A model generated the notes under the pieces. That model saw only the letters and a list, made by a program, of their open reading frames with translations, made no database searches and was not told the DNA's origin. Positions 44,027-53,025 of a DNA stretch of 64,000 bases are shown here, in pieces (position 1 is the stretch's first letter; each line of letters opens with the position of its first letter). The translations under genes were made by a program, and so were the position numbers. The DNA is taken from positions 124,001 through 188,000 of the forward strand of contig NZ_CP107928.1 of assembly GCF_036030735.1 (NCBI RefSeq), read 5' to 3'. This DNA comes from Streptomyces sp. NBC_00425. GTDB lineage: Bacteria > Actinomycetota > Actinomycetes > Streptomycetales > Streptomycetaceae.

Positions 44027-46099
44027 TCAGGGTCGACCGGGCCCCTCCGGCTTCCGTGACTCGGTTGTCGGCAGCCGCAGGGTGAAGGTGGCCCCCTCCC
44101 CCTCCGTGCTCGCCACGTCCACCGTGCCGCCGTGGGCCTCGGCGAGCTTGAGGACGATCGCCAGGCCGAGGCCGCTGCCGCCGGTGCTGCGATTGCGGGA
44201 CTTCTCCGCCCGCCAGAAACGGTCGAACACGTACGGGAGGTCACCCGCCGGAATGCCACTGCCCGTGTCGGACACCTCCACGGCGAGCTCGTCCCCCGGG
44301 TCGGTGACGTACCGGCGCAGGGTCACCGTGCCGCCGGCCGGGGTGTGGCGCACCGCGTTGGAGAGCAGGTTGCTGACGGTCTGCCGCAGCCGTACGGGGT
44401 CGGCGTCGAGGAGCGGTGGGTGAGGGGTGCCCCGCGGCGGTGTCAGGACCGTGAGGGTGACGCCCGCCGTCTCGGCCAACCCCTGGTGAACGGCGGCGAC
44501 CTGGCCGAGCAGTTCATCGATCCGTACCGGCTTCCGGTGCAGCCGCAGGGCGCCCGCGTCGGCCGCGCCCAGGTCCTGGAGGTCGTTGATGAGGTGCTGG
44601 AGCTGCACCGCCTCCTCCAGGAGCGAGGAGACGAACGCGGGGTCCGGCACGGCCAGTCCGTCGTGGGCCGCCTCCAGCCAGCCCCGGATGTTGCTCAGCG
44701 GCGTTCGCAGCTCATGGGCGACATCGCTGACCATCACCTTGCGCTGCTCCTCCAGGCGGGCCCGGTGCGCGGCCATGTCGTTGAAGGCCGCCGTCAGCCG
44801 TCCGATCTCATTGTCGGAGACGACGGGCACGGGCACCGGCGTCGCGTCCAGGCCCTCCCGCATGCGCTGGGCGGCGCCGGTGAGCGCGTGCAACGGGCGT
44901 ACGAGCCTGGCTCCGGCGAGCACCGAGGCACCGACGGTGAGGGCGAGGACCAGAGCGGTGACACCGGCGATGCGTGCGGTGTTGGCGCGGGAGAGGTCGA
45001 AGCCAGGCACGCCGGCGGCACCGGGGCCGTCGATGAACAGGAGTGCGGGCTCGGCGACATAGCCCGTGAGCTGTTCCCGGCGGGCGCTTTCGACACAGTT
45101 GGCCACGGCCCGGTCGTACGTGCTGTCGCGGATCTCGGCGGGGGCGTAGTCGAGTGCGCCGCCGGAAGCCGCTTTGCGTTCGGCCGTCGCGGCGTCCTCC
45201 GCCTTCTTGGCGGCCAGGGCCTTCGCCTCCCGATCGCTGAGGCCGTCCTCGGCACCGGAGACCGCGCCGTCCCGCCCGTATGCGTAACTCCGGTCCCAGG
45301 ACAGGTCCAGTTTCAGTTTTACGGCGGTGCGACCCTGTCGTTTCAGACAGGCGTCAGCCAGTTGGTTGAGGGCGCTCAGGGCATTCCGCTCGGTCGCGGT
45401 GGGACCGACCGGGTAGGACGCAAAGCACTTGGCCTCCATGTCACGGTCGGTGACGCTGTCGGTCCCCTCGGTCTCGTCGCTCACGAGCTGGACGCGGGGC
45501 CGTCCGCCCGGGCTCTCGACGACGTCGGCGGCAATACCCATCTGACTGAGGCACTCCACCCTCCCGGCGGCGGCCTTCCGCAGTGCGTCGTGTTCCTTCG
45601 CGGGCAGCCGGAAGGGCCCCACGGCCCGTGGATCGACGCGGTCGGCGCTGGCCTTGGCCGCGTCGGGCACCAGCACGGTGTCGACGGAGCGTGGATCCAC
45701 GACCGCCGAGGCCTGCTGAGCGAGCAGATCGTCGGACGAACCGCCGCCCGCTGAGCGCGAGTCGGCCGAGTCCACGATCGGGCGTCGGCCCGGCGTGGTG
45801 AGCACGATCCGGCGCCCGGACTCCTGGGCCAGATCTCGCACGGTGGTGTCGACGCCGTCCCAGTCGGGGTGGGTGGCCGCGTAGCCGAGGAGAGTGTTGT
45901 AGATCTTGGCGTCGGACTTGAGGTTCTGCCCCTGCTCCTGGCGGATCGCGACGGAGGTCGTCTGCACGGCCAGCCAGGCGGTCGCGGCGACCGAGCACGA
46001 GGCCACCAGCGCCGTCACGGTCAACAGCCGCCCCGCCAGGCTCTTGCGCAGCGGCAGCCGGGCGTCCCCCGCCGCACCTCCCCTGTCAGGACGACGCAT
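44027..46099 (-). CDS. Sensor histidine kinase with large extracytoplasmic domain
   Basis: 690 residues. TM1 at about 20-50 (LLTVTALVASCSVAATAWLAV); an extracytoplasmic region of about 330 residues with four cysteines and an Ala/Lys-rich coiled coil (ALAAKKAEDAATAERKAA); TM2 at about 375 (IAGVTALVLALTVGASVLAG); HAMP; HisKA with VMVSDVAHELRTPLSNIRGW; HATPase with N box LLSNAVRHTPAGG, G1 EVSDTGSGIP and G2 STGGSGLGLAIVLKLAEAHG. The ATG overlaps the response regulator's last 14 bases, so it is translated from the same mRNA. Sortase genes follow downstream on the same strand, suggesting control of cell-wall attachment (inference). Confidence 0.94.
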   Translation of the reverse strand: MRRPDRGGAAGDARLPLRKSLAGRLLTVTALVASCSVAATAWLAVQTTSVAIRQEQGQNLKSDAKIYNTLLGYAATHPDWDGVDTTVRDLAQESGRRIVLTTPGRRPIVDSADSRSAGGGSSDDLLAQQASAVVDPRSVDTVLVPDAAKASADRVDPRAVGPFRLPAKEHDALRKAAAGRVECLSQMGIAADVVESPGGRPRVQLVSDETEGTDSVTDRDMEAKCFASYPVGPTATERNALSALNQLADACLKRQGRTAVKLKLDLSWDRSYAYGRDGAVSGAEDGLSDREAKALAAKKAEDAATAERKAASGGALDYAPAEIRDSTYDRAVANCVESARREQLTGYVAEPALLFIDGPGAAGVPGFDLSRANTARIAGVTALVLALTVGASVLAGARLVRPLHALTGAAQRMREGLDATPVPVPVVSDNEIGRLTAAFNDMAAHRARLEEQRKVMVSDVAHELRTPLSNIRGWLEAAHDGLAVPDPAFVSSLLEEAVQLQHLINDLQDLGAADAGALRLHRKPVRIDELLGQVAAVHQGLAETAGVTLTVLTPPRGTPHPPLLDADPVRLRQTVSNLLSNAVRHTPAGGTVTLRRYVTDPGDELAVEVSDTGSGIPAGDLPYVFDRFWRAEKSRNRSTGGSGLGLAIVLKLAEAHGGTVDVASTEGEGATFTLRLPTTESRKPEGPGRP

Positions 46100-46856
46100 G
46101 GCGCACGTTCTTCGCGGGGTCCGTGAGTTTGTAGCCGACGCCGAAGACAGTGATGAGGCGGTCCGGCCGTCGTGGGGCGCGCTCGATCTTCTTGCGCAGG
46201 TTCATGACGTGCACGTCGACGGTCCGGCCGCTGATGTACTTGTCGAAGCCGTGCAGCTCGCCCAGGAGCCGTGCCCTGGTGAAGACCCGGCCGGGCTCGG
46301 CCGCCATCGCCGCGAGGATACGGAACTCACCGGGCGTGCACTCGACGGGCGTCCCCGCGACCGACACCTCGTGGCGCGAGGGATCGACCGTGAGCGCACC
46401 GACCGTCAACACCTCGTCGTCCGGGGCCGCTTCGGGCTCCGAGGCGGGAGCCGGGGCGGGTACGGTCGCCGGAGCCGGGTCGGGGCCGCGCCGGTTGCGG
46501 CGAAGCAACGTCCTTACCCGGGCGGTGAGTTCACGCGGACTGAACGGCTTGGTCATGTAGTCGTCGGCTCCGAGGTCGAGGCCGAGCAGCAGATCGTCCT
46601 CGGTGCTGCGGGCCGTCAGCATCAGCACCGGCACCTCCCGGCGTTCGGCGCGCAGGATCCGTACGACGTCGAGGCCGTCGGCCCTGGGCATCATCACGTC
46701 GAGGACGATCAGGTCGGGTTCCTGGTGCCGGACCGTCTCGAGAGCCGTCCGGCCGTCCTCGGCGACCGTGACGGCGTGCCCCTCGTGCTCCAGGTAGCGG
46801 CGCACGAGTTCGGCCTGCTTCGCGTCGTCTTCGGCGACCACAATGTTTGCGCACAC
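46086..46856 (-). CDS. OmpR/PhoB-family response regulator
   Basis: 256 residues. Receiver: NIVVAEDDAKQAELVRRYLE, phospho-acceptor Asp in LIVLDVMMPRADGLDV (residue about 53), Lys in YMTKPFSPREL. An unusual Pro/Ala-rich linker (PAPATVPAPAPASEPEAAP) leads to a winged-helix DNA-binding domain ending GRTVDVHVMNLRKKIER and LITVFGVGYKL. Partner of the overlapping histidine kinase. Confidence 0.95.
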   Translation of the reverse strand: MCANIVVAEDDAKQAELVRRYLEHEGHAVTVAEDGRTALETVRHQEPDLIVLDVMMPRADGLDVVRILRAERREVPVLMLTARSTEDDLLLGLDLGADDYMTKPFSPRELTARVRTLLRRNRRGPDPAPATVPAPAPASEPEAAPDDEVLTVGALTVDPSRHEVSVAGTPVECTPGEFRILAAMAAEPGRVFTRARLLGELHGFDKYISGRTVDVHVMNLRKKIERAPRRPDRLITVFGVGYKLTDPAKNVRHASS

Positions 46857-46881
46857 GCCGCAGAGCGTAGCGATTCCCGCC

Positions 46882-48204
46882 TCAGCCCGCCCGCACCAAG
46901 GACACCCCCGTCTCCGCCTGACTGCGGGCGCGCCGCAGCAGCACCGCGGCGGCCGCGCACTGCACGGCCATGGCGAGCCCCAGCGCCAGGCAGACGCCGG
47001 GCAGGCCGAGGCCGGACAGGGCGTACGCCAGGGGCAGTTGGACGGCGGTGCCGAGCAGGGTGACCCGGAACAGCGCGGGTGCTCCCCCGCTGCCCTCGAA
47101 GACGCCGCCGAGCGCGATGAAGCACGCCATCAGCAGTAGGTAGGGGCCGATGCAGCGCAGGAACAGCACGCCCTGGTGGGCGACGTCGGGTCCGGCGCCG
47201 AACGCGGCCATGATCCAGGGCGCGGCGGCGGCGAACAGAGCGGTGGCACCGAGCCCCAGCGTCCCGGAGAGGCGTACCGCCTGCCGGCCGGTGTCCCGCC
47301 GTGCGTCCTCGCCCGCGCCCTGGGTGTGCGCGGTGTGGATGGCAGCGGCCTGCCGTACCGCGTAGAAGGCCATGGTGGCGACGTACATCACCTTGTACGC
47401 GATGGCGTAGGCGGCCACCGCGGTCACGCCGAGCCGGGCAACGATCGCGACCAGTGCCAGCGCCCCTCCTTGTCGCACGGTGAAGTCGGCGGACATGGGC
47501 AGCCCGGTGGTGAGCGTGCGGTGCAGGGCGGCGGGGAGCGGGTCGGCGGGACGGGCCTTGGCGGCCGTCCGCAGCAGCGCGTTGCGGCGCAGGGAGCGCA
47601 GACCCACCGCGAGGGCCGCGCAGCGGCACAGCACGGTGGAGGCGGCGGCGCCGAGCACGCCGTAGAGGTGGATGAGGACAGGGTCGCACAGCAGGATCAG
47701 CCCGTTGGCCAGGAGGGCGAGCCGCAGGGGGGTGCGCGTGTCGCCGGCGCCCTTGAGGATGCCGTCGATGAGCTGCTGGGCGAAGAAGACGGCCGTGCCG
47801 GGCAGGGAGATCGCGAAGTAGGCCGTGGCCAGCCGCAGGGACTCGGGGTCGGCGCTGCCGAGGACCAGCCGGGCCAGAGGCCCGCGCAACAGGAACCCGC
47901 CCACCGCGACGACCGGGCTGACCAGCCCGCACAGCGCCCAACCGCCGCGTACGGCGGCCCGTACGGCGGCCGGGTCGCGGGCGCCCCGGGCATGCGCCAC
48001 CAGCACGGTCGTACCGGAAGCGAAGACCAGGGCGACACCGAGCAGCACGTTCTCCGTGTTGGTGGCGACGGCCACGGCGGCGACGGCGGCGCCGCCGAGC
48101 CGGGAGACCCAGACGGTGTTGACGATCCCGGACACGACCGAGGCGAGGAGCGAGAAGTAGACGGGGTGGGCGAGCGATATGAGCTGCCTGCGGTGGGGAT
48201 TCAC
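46882..48204 (-). CDS. MATE-family multidrug exporter
   Basis: 440 residues from GTG at 48204, with GAGGAGG seven bases upstream. Twelve predicted membrane helices in two similar halves: ISLAHPVYFSLLASVVSGIV, NTVWVSRLGGAAVAAVAVAT and DGILKGAGDTRTPL in the first; TGLPMSADFTVRQGGALALV in the second; ending VQCAAAAVLLRRAR. Such exporters use Na+ or H+ gradients. It is transcribed divergently from a PadR regulator across a 25-bp palindrome, so drug-inducible repression is likely. It ends 26 bp before the response regulator start. Confidence 0.93.
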   Translation of the reverse strand: MNPHRRQLISLAHPVYFSLLASVVSGIVNTVWVSRLGGAAVAAVAVATNTENVLLGVALVFASGTTVLVAHARGARDPAAVRAAVRGGWALCGLVSPVVAVGGFLLRGPLARLVLGSADPESLRLATAYFAISLPGTAVFFAQQLIDGILKGAGDTRTPLRLALLANGLILLCDPVLIHLYGVLGAAASTVLCRCAALAVGLRSLRRNALLRTAAKARPADPLPAALHRTLTTGLPMSADFTVRQGGALALVAIVARLGVTAVAAYAIAYKVMYVATMAFYAVRQAAAIHTAHTQGAGEDARRDTGRQAVRLSGTLGLGATALFAAAAPWIMAAFGAGPDVAHQGVLFLRCIGPYLLLMACFIALGGVFEGSGGAPALFRVTLLGTAVQLPLAYALSGLGLPGVCLALGLAMAVQCAAAAVLLRRARSQAETGVSLVRAG

Positions 48205-48226
48205 GTCCGGCCTCCTCGACCTCCAA

Positions 48227-48251
48227 GAGCTACCTCGAATCGAGGTAGCTC
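48227..48251. promoter_or_regulatory. 25-bp perfect palindrome in the PadR/MATE divergent promoter
   Basis: GAGCTACCTCGA-A-TCGAGGTAGCTC: 12-bp arms around one central base. It lies between the divergent starts (48204 and 48298) and is followed by an AT-richer AAAAGAGTTATCAT patch that may hold the PadR promoter. Likely the operator for the PadR protein. Confidence 0.8.
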
Positions 48252-48297
48252 GAAAAGAGTTATCATGGTGTCCCGAGCACCGCAAGGAGGAGAAGGC

Positions 48298-48831
48298 GTG
48301 CTGGAGTTGTCGATCCTCGGCTTCCTCGCCGAGGCACCGCTGCACGGTTACGAGCTGAAGGAGCGCATCAAGGCGCTGAGCGGGCATGTCCGCCCGATCA
48401 GTGACGGCGCGCTGTACCCGGCCATCAACCGGCTCCTCGCCGCCGGGCTGCTAGACCAGCGCACGGAAGACGGCGCGAGCGCGGCCCCGCGCCGGGTGCT
48501 GACCCTGACCGATGAAGGCCGCGCGCAGCTGCTGGCACGGTTGCGCACGCCCAAGCAGGCCGAGATCACCGACCATGTCCGGTTCAACACGGTCCTGGCC
48601 TTCCTGCGGCACCTGGGCGACCCTGCCCAGCAGGCCGCGGTGCTGCGCCGCCGCCTGGACTTCCTGGAGACTCCATCAAGTTTCTTCTACCGGGAGGACG
48701 AGCCGGTGCGCGCGGAGGAAGCCGGGGACCTGTTCCGGGAAGGCATGCTGTACGTCGCCCGGGCCACCGGGACAGCGGAACGACAATGGCTACGCGAGGC
48801 CATCGACACGCTCAGCCGAACGGCGCCCTGA
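48298..48831 (+). CDS. PadR-family transcriptional regulator
   Basis: 177 residues from GTG at 48298 with an AAGGAGG seven bases upstream. LELSILGFLAEAPLHGYELK, GALYPAINRLLAAGLLDQRT and APRRVLTLTDEGRAQLLARL form the winged helix; a C-terminal helical domain (Vir_act_alpha_C type, RHLGDPAQQAAVLRRRLDFL) serves dimerisation. Divergent from the MATE exporter and next to a perfect palindrome, so an autoregulated efflux repressor is the best reading. Confidence 0.93.
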   Translation: MLELSILGFLAEAPLHGYELKERIKALSGHVRPISDGALYPAINRLLAAGLLDQRTEDGASAAPRRVLTLTDEGRAQLLARLRTPKQAEITDHVRFNTVLAFLRHLGDPAQQAAVLRRRLDFLETPSSFFYREDEPVRAEEAGDLFREGMLYVARATGTAERQWLREAIDTLSRTAP

Positions 48832-49642
48832 CGCACTCCGCAATCGAACGCCTCCGGCATAACCCCAAGCGCCTTCTTCAGCGCCTCCCCGACCACACCC
48901 ACCCGCTTCCCCTGGGTGCCCACGGCCGGAACAAAACACTGAGCCGGAGCGCGCCCCAGCGGTCGGCGATCATCCAACAGGCCGGCCAGCCGCCGCTCGC
49001 AGCCACGCATCGGCCGCCCTTCCAGCCCCAGGTCCTCGTCCAGGAGGAGGCACAGCCCGTGGAAGATGACGGCGGGCCCCTCGCCGAGCTGGTCCAGGCA
49101 AGCCCGTATCCGTGCCCGCCGCTCGGGCTCCGGATCGGCCAGAAGCACGGAGACCGGACGGACCGTCATGTACCCATGACGGCAGCCCGACACGACGCCA
49201 GCACGTACCGACGATCAACCAAAGAGACCTGCACGCACTGCAGCTGACAAGGACCGATCAGCCAACACGAGAACTGACAAACCCGCAGCTCGAGGTGCCG
49301 AACACCCAGAGGAACCCGACCCTCTCCCCCACCCCAGCACCCCAGATCACGAGCAGCACCAAAGTGATCAGCCCAGCTCAACCCACCCAGTCCTGATCAG
49401 AAAAACCGCTCCTTTACATCGACGCACTACGGAAGCTGGGAGCGGAGTGGGCGTATCAGCCAAGCCGTGACTGGTGACCCATGACGAGTGTGGCCGACTG
49501 GGTGATGGGCATTGCTGTGAGGCCGACTTCCCGAAGCCAGAGAAGCGTGGTCCGGCGAGTCACGAACTGATCGTCCTGGCGTGACGCTTACGGTACCCAG
49601 ATCGTAGTCGCGCACGTATGCCGGTTTCACTGAGGGTGTGCC
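48832..49642. other. Eight hundred bases with no confident gene
   Basis: A minus-strand frame at about 48840-49165 (VSVLLADPEPERRARIRACL, HGLCLLLDEDLGLEGRP) has moderate coding character and may be a decayed regulator-like gene, but its end runs antisense into PadR. The part 49170-49640 is lower in GC and probably holds the promoter of the next gene. Confidence 0.4.
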
Positions 49643-50233
49643 ATGAATGCAGGAGACCTTGCTACTTGGGTGGGCTCTTCCTTCGCGGCTGTCGCAGCGG
49701 GCGCCACGCTGTGGACGCTGCTCAGCCAGCAGCGTCAGATCAAGGAGCAGCGTGAGTTCATCGGCGAGCAGTCGACGAACCTGGGGCTGGAGCGTGCCGA
49801 GTTGCACGCACAGGCTGCAGACCGTCGCAGTGCGCAGGCCCGACGGGTGGAGGTGCGCATCACCACTCTCGGCGACGACGAAGCCAACCGCTACGGCCAC
49901 GGGCCTAACGCTGTCACGCTTGGCCCCGTCAACCGGTGGGCCGTCTGGGTCATGAACCACAGTGACGCCCCGATCCGTGACGTGAATGTGCGGTTCGGCG
50001 GATCGATCGACGCTGAGTGGGGCGAGGAAGCCGAGACCTGGCTCACGATTGATCACGAGCGGCGAAAGCCTCCCGTTCCCGTGCTCGCCGGCGGACGCCA
50101 CTTGCAGTTCCAGTCGCCTCGATGGGAGGAAGTGGGCATGGTGAAGAGGAACCGTCCTGTCCTGTACTTCACCGACAACGCCGGTACGCGTTGGCTCCTG
50201 GATGAGTTCGGCCACCTCGAAGAGCAACTATGA
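49643..50233 (+). CDS. Hypothetical protein with N-terminal membrane anchor
   Basis: 196 residues from ATG at 49643. One transmembrane helix at the N-terminus (LATWVGSSFAAVAAGATLWT), then a charged helical stalk (SQQRQIKEQREFIGEQ, LERAELHAQAADRR) and a cytosolic beta-rich domain with RWAVWVMNHSDAPIRDVNVR, VLAGGRHLQFQSP and VLYFTDNAGTRWLLDEFG. This layout recurs in Streptomyces hypothetical proteins. Function unknown. Confidence 0.8.
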   Translation: MNAGDLATWVGSSFAAVAAGATLWTLLSQQRQIKEQREFIGEQSTNLGLERAELHAQAADRRSAQARRVEVRITTLGDDEANRYGHGPNAVTLGPVNRWAVWVMNHSDAPIRDVNVRFGGSIDAEWGEEAETWLTIDHERRKPPVPVLAGGRHLQFQSPRWEEVGMVKRNRPVLYFTDNAGTRWLLDEFGHLEEQL

Positions 50234-50528
50234 CGGACCCTTACGGGACCTCGCACGTACGCCCTACGGCTGGGCATCTTCCACATCTTGTCCTCGTCGA
50301 CGTTGCCATCGTCGTCCGTCCACCCGAGGTCGTCGATGGTCTGCGACATCTGCAGCGCCTGATAGTCGTCCTCCTTCAACCCCTCGCAGGCTTCCGGCTT
50401 CGCCTTGTCACCCTCCTGCGTTCCTTCAACGCGGCGACACAGTCCTCGCCGATCTCGTCGTACGACTTCGAGCAGCCGACGGCGCCTCCGGCGAGGAGCA
50501 GGGCAGTGGTGATGGCGGTACTACGCAC
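50230..50528 (-). pseudogene. Frameshifted small lipoprotein gene
   Basis: GTG at 50528 opens RSTAITTALLLAGGAVGCSK with a lipobox, then SYDEIGEDCVAALKER. The frame changes near 50430 to EGDKAKPEACEGLKEDDYQA, then MSQTIDDLGWTDDDGNVDED and KMWKMP, after which similarity fades as it runs antisense to the preceding gene. The two parts together look like one exported, Asp/Glu-rich lipoprotein. Confidence 0.55.
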
Positions 50529-50533
50529 GGATC

Positions 50534-51734
50534 ACCCGGCGGTGGCGTAAAGGTCCGGATCATAGCGGTAAGCCCGGTGTGGGTGGGCAGGTGCCGCGCT
50601 ACTGGGATGGTGTGCGTCCGGCGAACACGACCTTCAGTTCGTCGGGTCAGAGGGCCGCGTCGCGTAGTTGGGCCCGCCAGATTCCGAGGAGCAGCTGGCA
50701 GGCGTCGGCGGCGGCTTGGTCGCGCCACCAGCCCCGTGTACCCCGCCGGCACTCACCTCGACCGGTCCCGTGCTTCCTCCGGCGGGATGCGCGGTACCGC
50801 CTGGAATGACCGGGACAACTCGCTCGTCGCCCAGGCTGAACTCTTCGACGCGTACGACCGGTACGACGACGGCTGCAGGAACGGCCTGAGAAACCTCCTC
50901 ACCAACTGCGCCACCAGCATTGCGGTGGATGTCCCTCACGCCGTGACGGTCATCGCGTTGGAGGCGCCACCCCGTACGTCAAAGACGGGGCAGGCCAGTT
51001 CAAGGAGAAGCTGAACCGCACGCCCAAGGACACCCTGGCCGCCGACGGCCGCGACCAGGTGGACCTCGTCCTGCACGCCGACCAGGGTGACGCCAACACC
51101 CAGGCCGCTCTGGAGCGGATCAAAACGCGGGCGGTCGAGACGTACCGCATCGCCGCGCCCTACGCCGCCGGCCTGCCCGCGGCAGACGCTGCCGACGAGG
51201 CCAGGCACCAGGCCCTGGCCGCAGCCGCGCCCGGCTACGTCGCCGCCGCCATCGAACGCCTCGCCTTCGACGACGCGCTGGACCTGACCCCGCGCAGCGG
51301 ATGCGCCCGTTGGATCGTGCCACGAAGCTTGACGCCGGCGAAGGCCTCACCGGCGCCGACACTCCGCTCGGGTAGGCCGGACGCTCCAGCCGACACGACG
51401 AGGTTCGCTACCCACACCACCTGCTGTTCGAGGCCGGTGATCTGGGCCTTGAGCTGTTCGGTGTCGCGGGGCCGCCGATGCCCGCCTCGACGACCGCCAG
51501 CCACCGGATCCGCTCCCGCGCCATACCGGTACTTGTAACCCCTCGCTGCCATGCTGTGACTGAGCGTCATAGTTGGCCGCTGAGCGTTCCAGGCACTGTC
51601 CGGCGGATCATGTGATTACTAGGATCCAGTGGCGCCCGATCCCTGCTGGCCAGCGCTGACGGTGTGCGTGGATGCGGCAGTGACGAGCGGTGCGGATCCG
51701 GTGATTCCCGCAGCGGACGGCGAACGGGGGGCCT
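50534..51734. other. Region without a confident gene, probable decayed genes
   Basis: The plus-strand frame 50960-51300 (GQFKEKLNRTPKDTLAADGR, QVDLVLHADQGDANTQAALE) and a minus-strand piece near 51430-51480 (DTEQLKAQITGLEQQVVW, coiled-coil-like) have some protein character, but neither has a start, a ribosome site or a recognised family. They look like remnants. Confidence 0.4.
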
Positions 51735-52100
51735 GTGGGGCGTCGACGGCTGTATGGATTGCTCGGGGCGGTGGTGGCGCTGGTTCTCGCGGTGTCCGCT
51801 GGCATGCTTCTGGGCAGGTCGTGGAACGCCTGTGACGTGGGGGTGAACAACGCGGTCAACAGCGGCTTCCTGCTGTGGCTGTTCATCCCGGGCCTCTGGA
51901 CGGTCTTGCTGCCGGTCTGGGTTGCGGTGGGCGCCCTTCTTGGGGACCGTCCCCTCCTCCATGCCGTTGCCCTCGCAGTGACCCTCCTCGGTTTTTTCTG
52001 GTGCGCCACCTCGATCTTCTGGGAGGGCGCCTCCACTCCTCTGTGCCCCAGCGGCGTGCCCCAGTGGTGGCCGAGCTTCGTCCCTGCCCCGGGATTTTGA
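51735..52100 (+). CDS. Small integral membrane protein, unknown
   Basis: 121 residues from GTG at 51735 (MGRRRLYGLLGAVVALVLAV). Three hydrophobic segments: YGLLGAVVALVLAVSAGMLL, LLWLFIPGLWTVLLPVWVAV and HAVALAVTLLGFFWCATSI. No family recognised. The next feature downstream is a convergent IS5 relic. Confidence 0.65.
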   Translation: MGRRRLYGLLGAVVALVLAVSAGMLLGRSWNACDVGVNNAVNSGFLLWLFIPGLWTVLLPVWVAVGALLGDRPLLHAVALAVTLLGFFWCATSIFWEGASTPLCPSGVPQWWPSFVPAPGF

Positions 52101-52118
52101 GAGATCGGTCCCGGTATT

Positions 52119-52532
52119 TCATGGCCTGAGCCATAGGCGAACTGCTACTGCGATGACGGTGCCGTGGAAGACATAGGCCCGCTTGTCGTAACGGGTTGCG
52201 AGAGCACGGGAGTTCTTGAGTCGGTTGATGGTCCGCTCGACCTCGTCGCGGCGCCGATAGCGGTCAGGGTCGAAGCCGGTGGGTCGTCCGCCCGCGCTGC
52301 CTTTGCGCCGAAGATTGGCGCGTTGGTCCCTCGGTTCCGGGACGGTGTGCTTGATATCGCGCCGTCGCAGGTAGCGGCCGTTTCGACGGGAGCTGTATGC
52401 CTTGTCACCGTTGACGTGGTCGGGCCGGGTCCGGGAACGTCCGCCCTGCGGGCGGGAAACCCGGATCCGGTCCAGAACCTCGATCAGCTGCGGGGCGTCG
52501 CCGCACTGGCCCGGGGTGATCAGGAGAGCCAC
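52119..52532 (-). pseudogene. C-terminal part of an IS5-family transposase
   Basis: ALLITPGQCGDAPQLIEVLD, HVNGDKAYSSRRNGRYLRRR (second Asp), HTVPEPRDQRANLRRKGSAG and RDEVERTINRLKNSRALATR (Glu), ending VIAVAVRLWLRP. The catalytic C-terminal half is intact, but the N-terminal half with the first Asp is missing upstream of about 52530. Confidence 0.8.
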
Positions 52533-53025
52533 CGGCCCCGGCGGTGGACCGGGGCCGGGGCGGCACGGAGGTCCGTCAGCTGCGGATCGCTTCGAGGGCC
52601 TGCTCTTCGAGGCCGGCGCGGCCGTCGACGTCGTCCACTGGCGAAGAGGCGGTGTTCCAACCCTGCGCTACTCGGTGATGCGGATGCGTGAAATTCCCCA
52701 GGCGCGATCAATCTCCCCACTTGGTTGACATGGCAACGAAGTCCTGGAGTCGCCCGTCTCCGGAGGGTCCCAGGCCGGCCCAGCGGGTCGCGGGGGCACG
52801 ATCGGTGTCTGCTCGCCTACCCGTCACAGTGCGCTCGCTGACGTGCCGTAGCCGGACAACTGCACGGATGCAGCGAGTTCTCCGAACTAACGATCTTTGG
52901 TCCGAGACCCCGACAGAGGATCGCTTCTCCCAGCCCGTGACCCATGTCACACGCGGTTCCTGTCAGGAATCGGGGTGCTGTCCCGCTCAAGTCGCCGGGA
53001 GCAAGCCAACCGACAGGAGCGAGAC
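52533..53025. other. Intergenic region upstream of the oxidoreductase
   Basis: No supported gene. It should hold the promoter for the oxidoreductase and sigJ-like genes; AT-richer sequence near 52885-52915 is the likeliest place. Confidence 0.4.

Noticed and set aside
44132..45754. Plus-strand frame of 540 codons opposite the histidine kinase
   Set aside because: Kinase domains are all on the minus strand; the plus frame has no recognisable segment.
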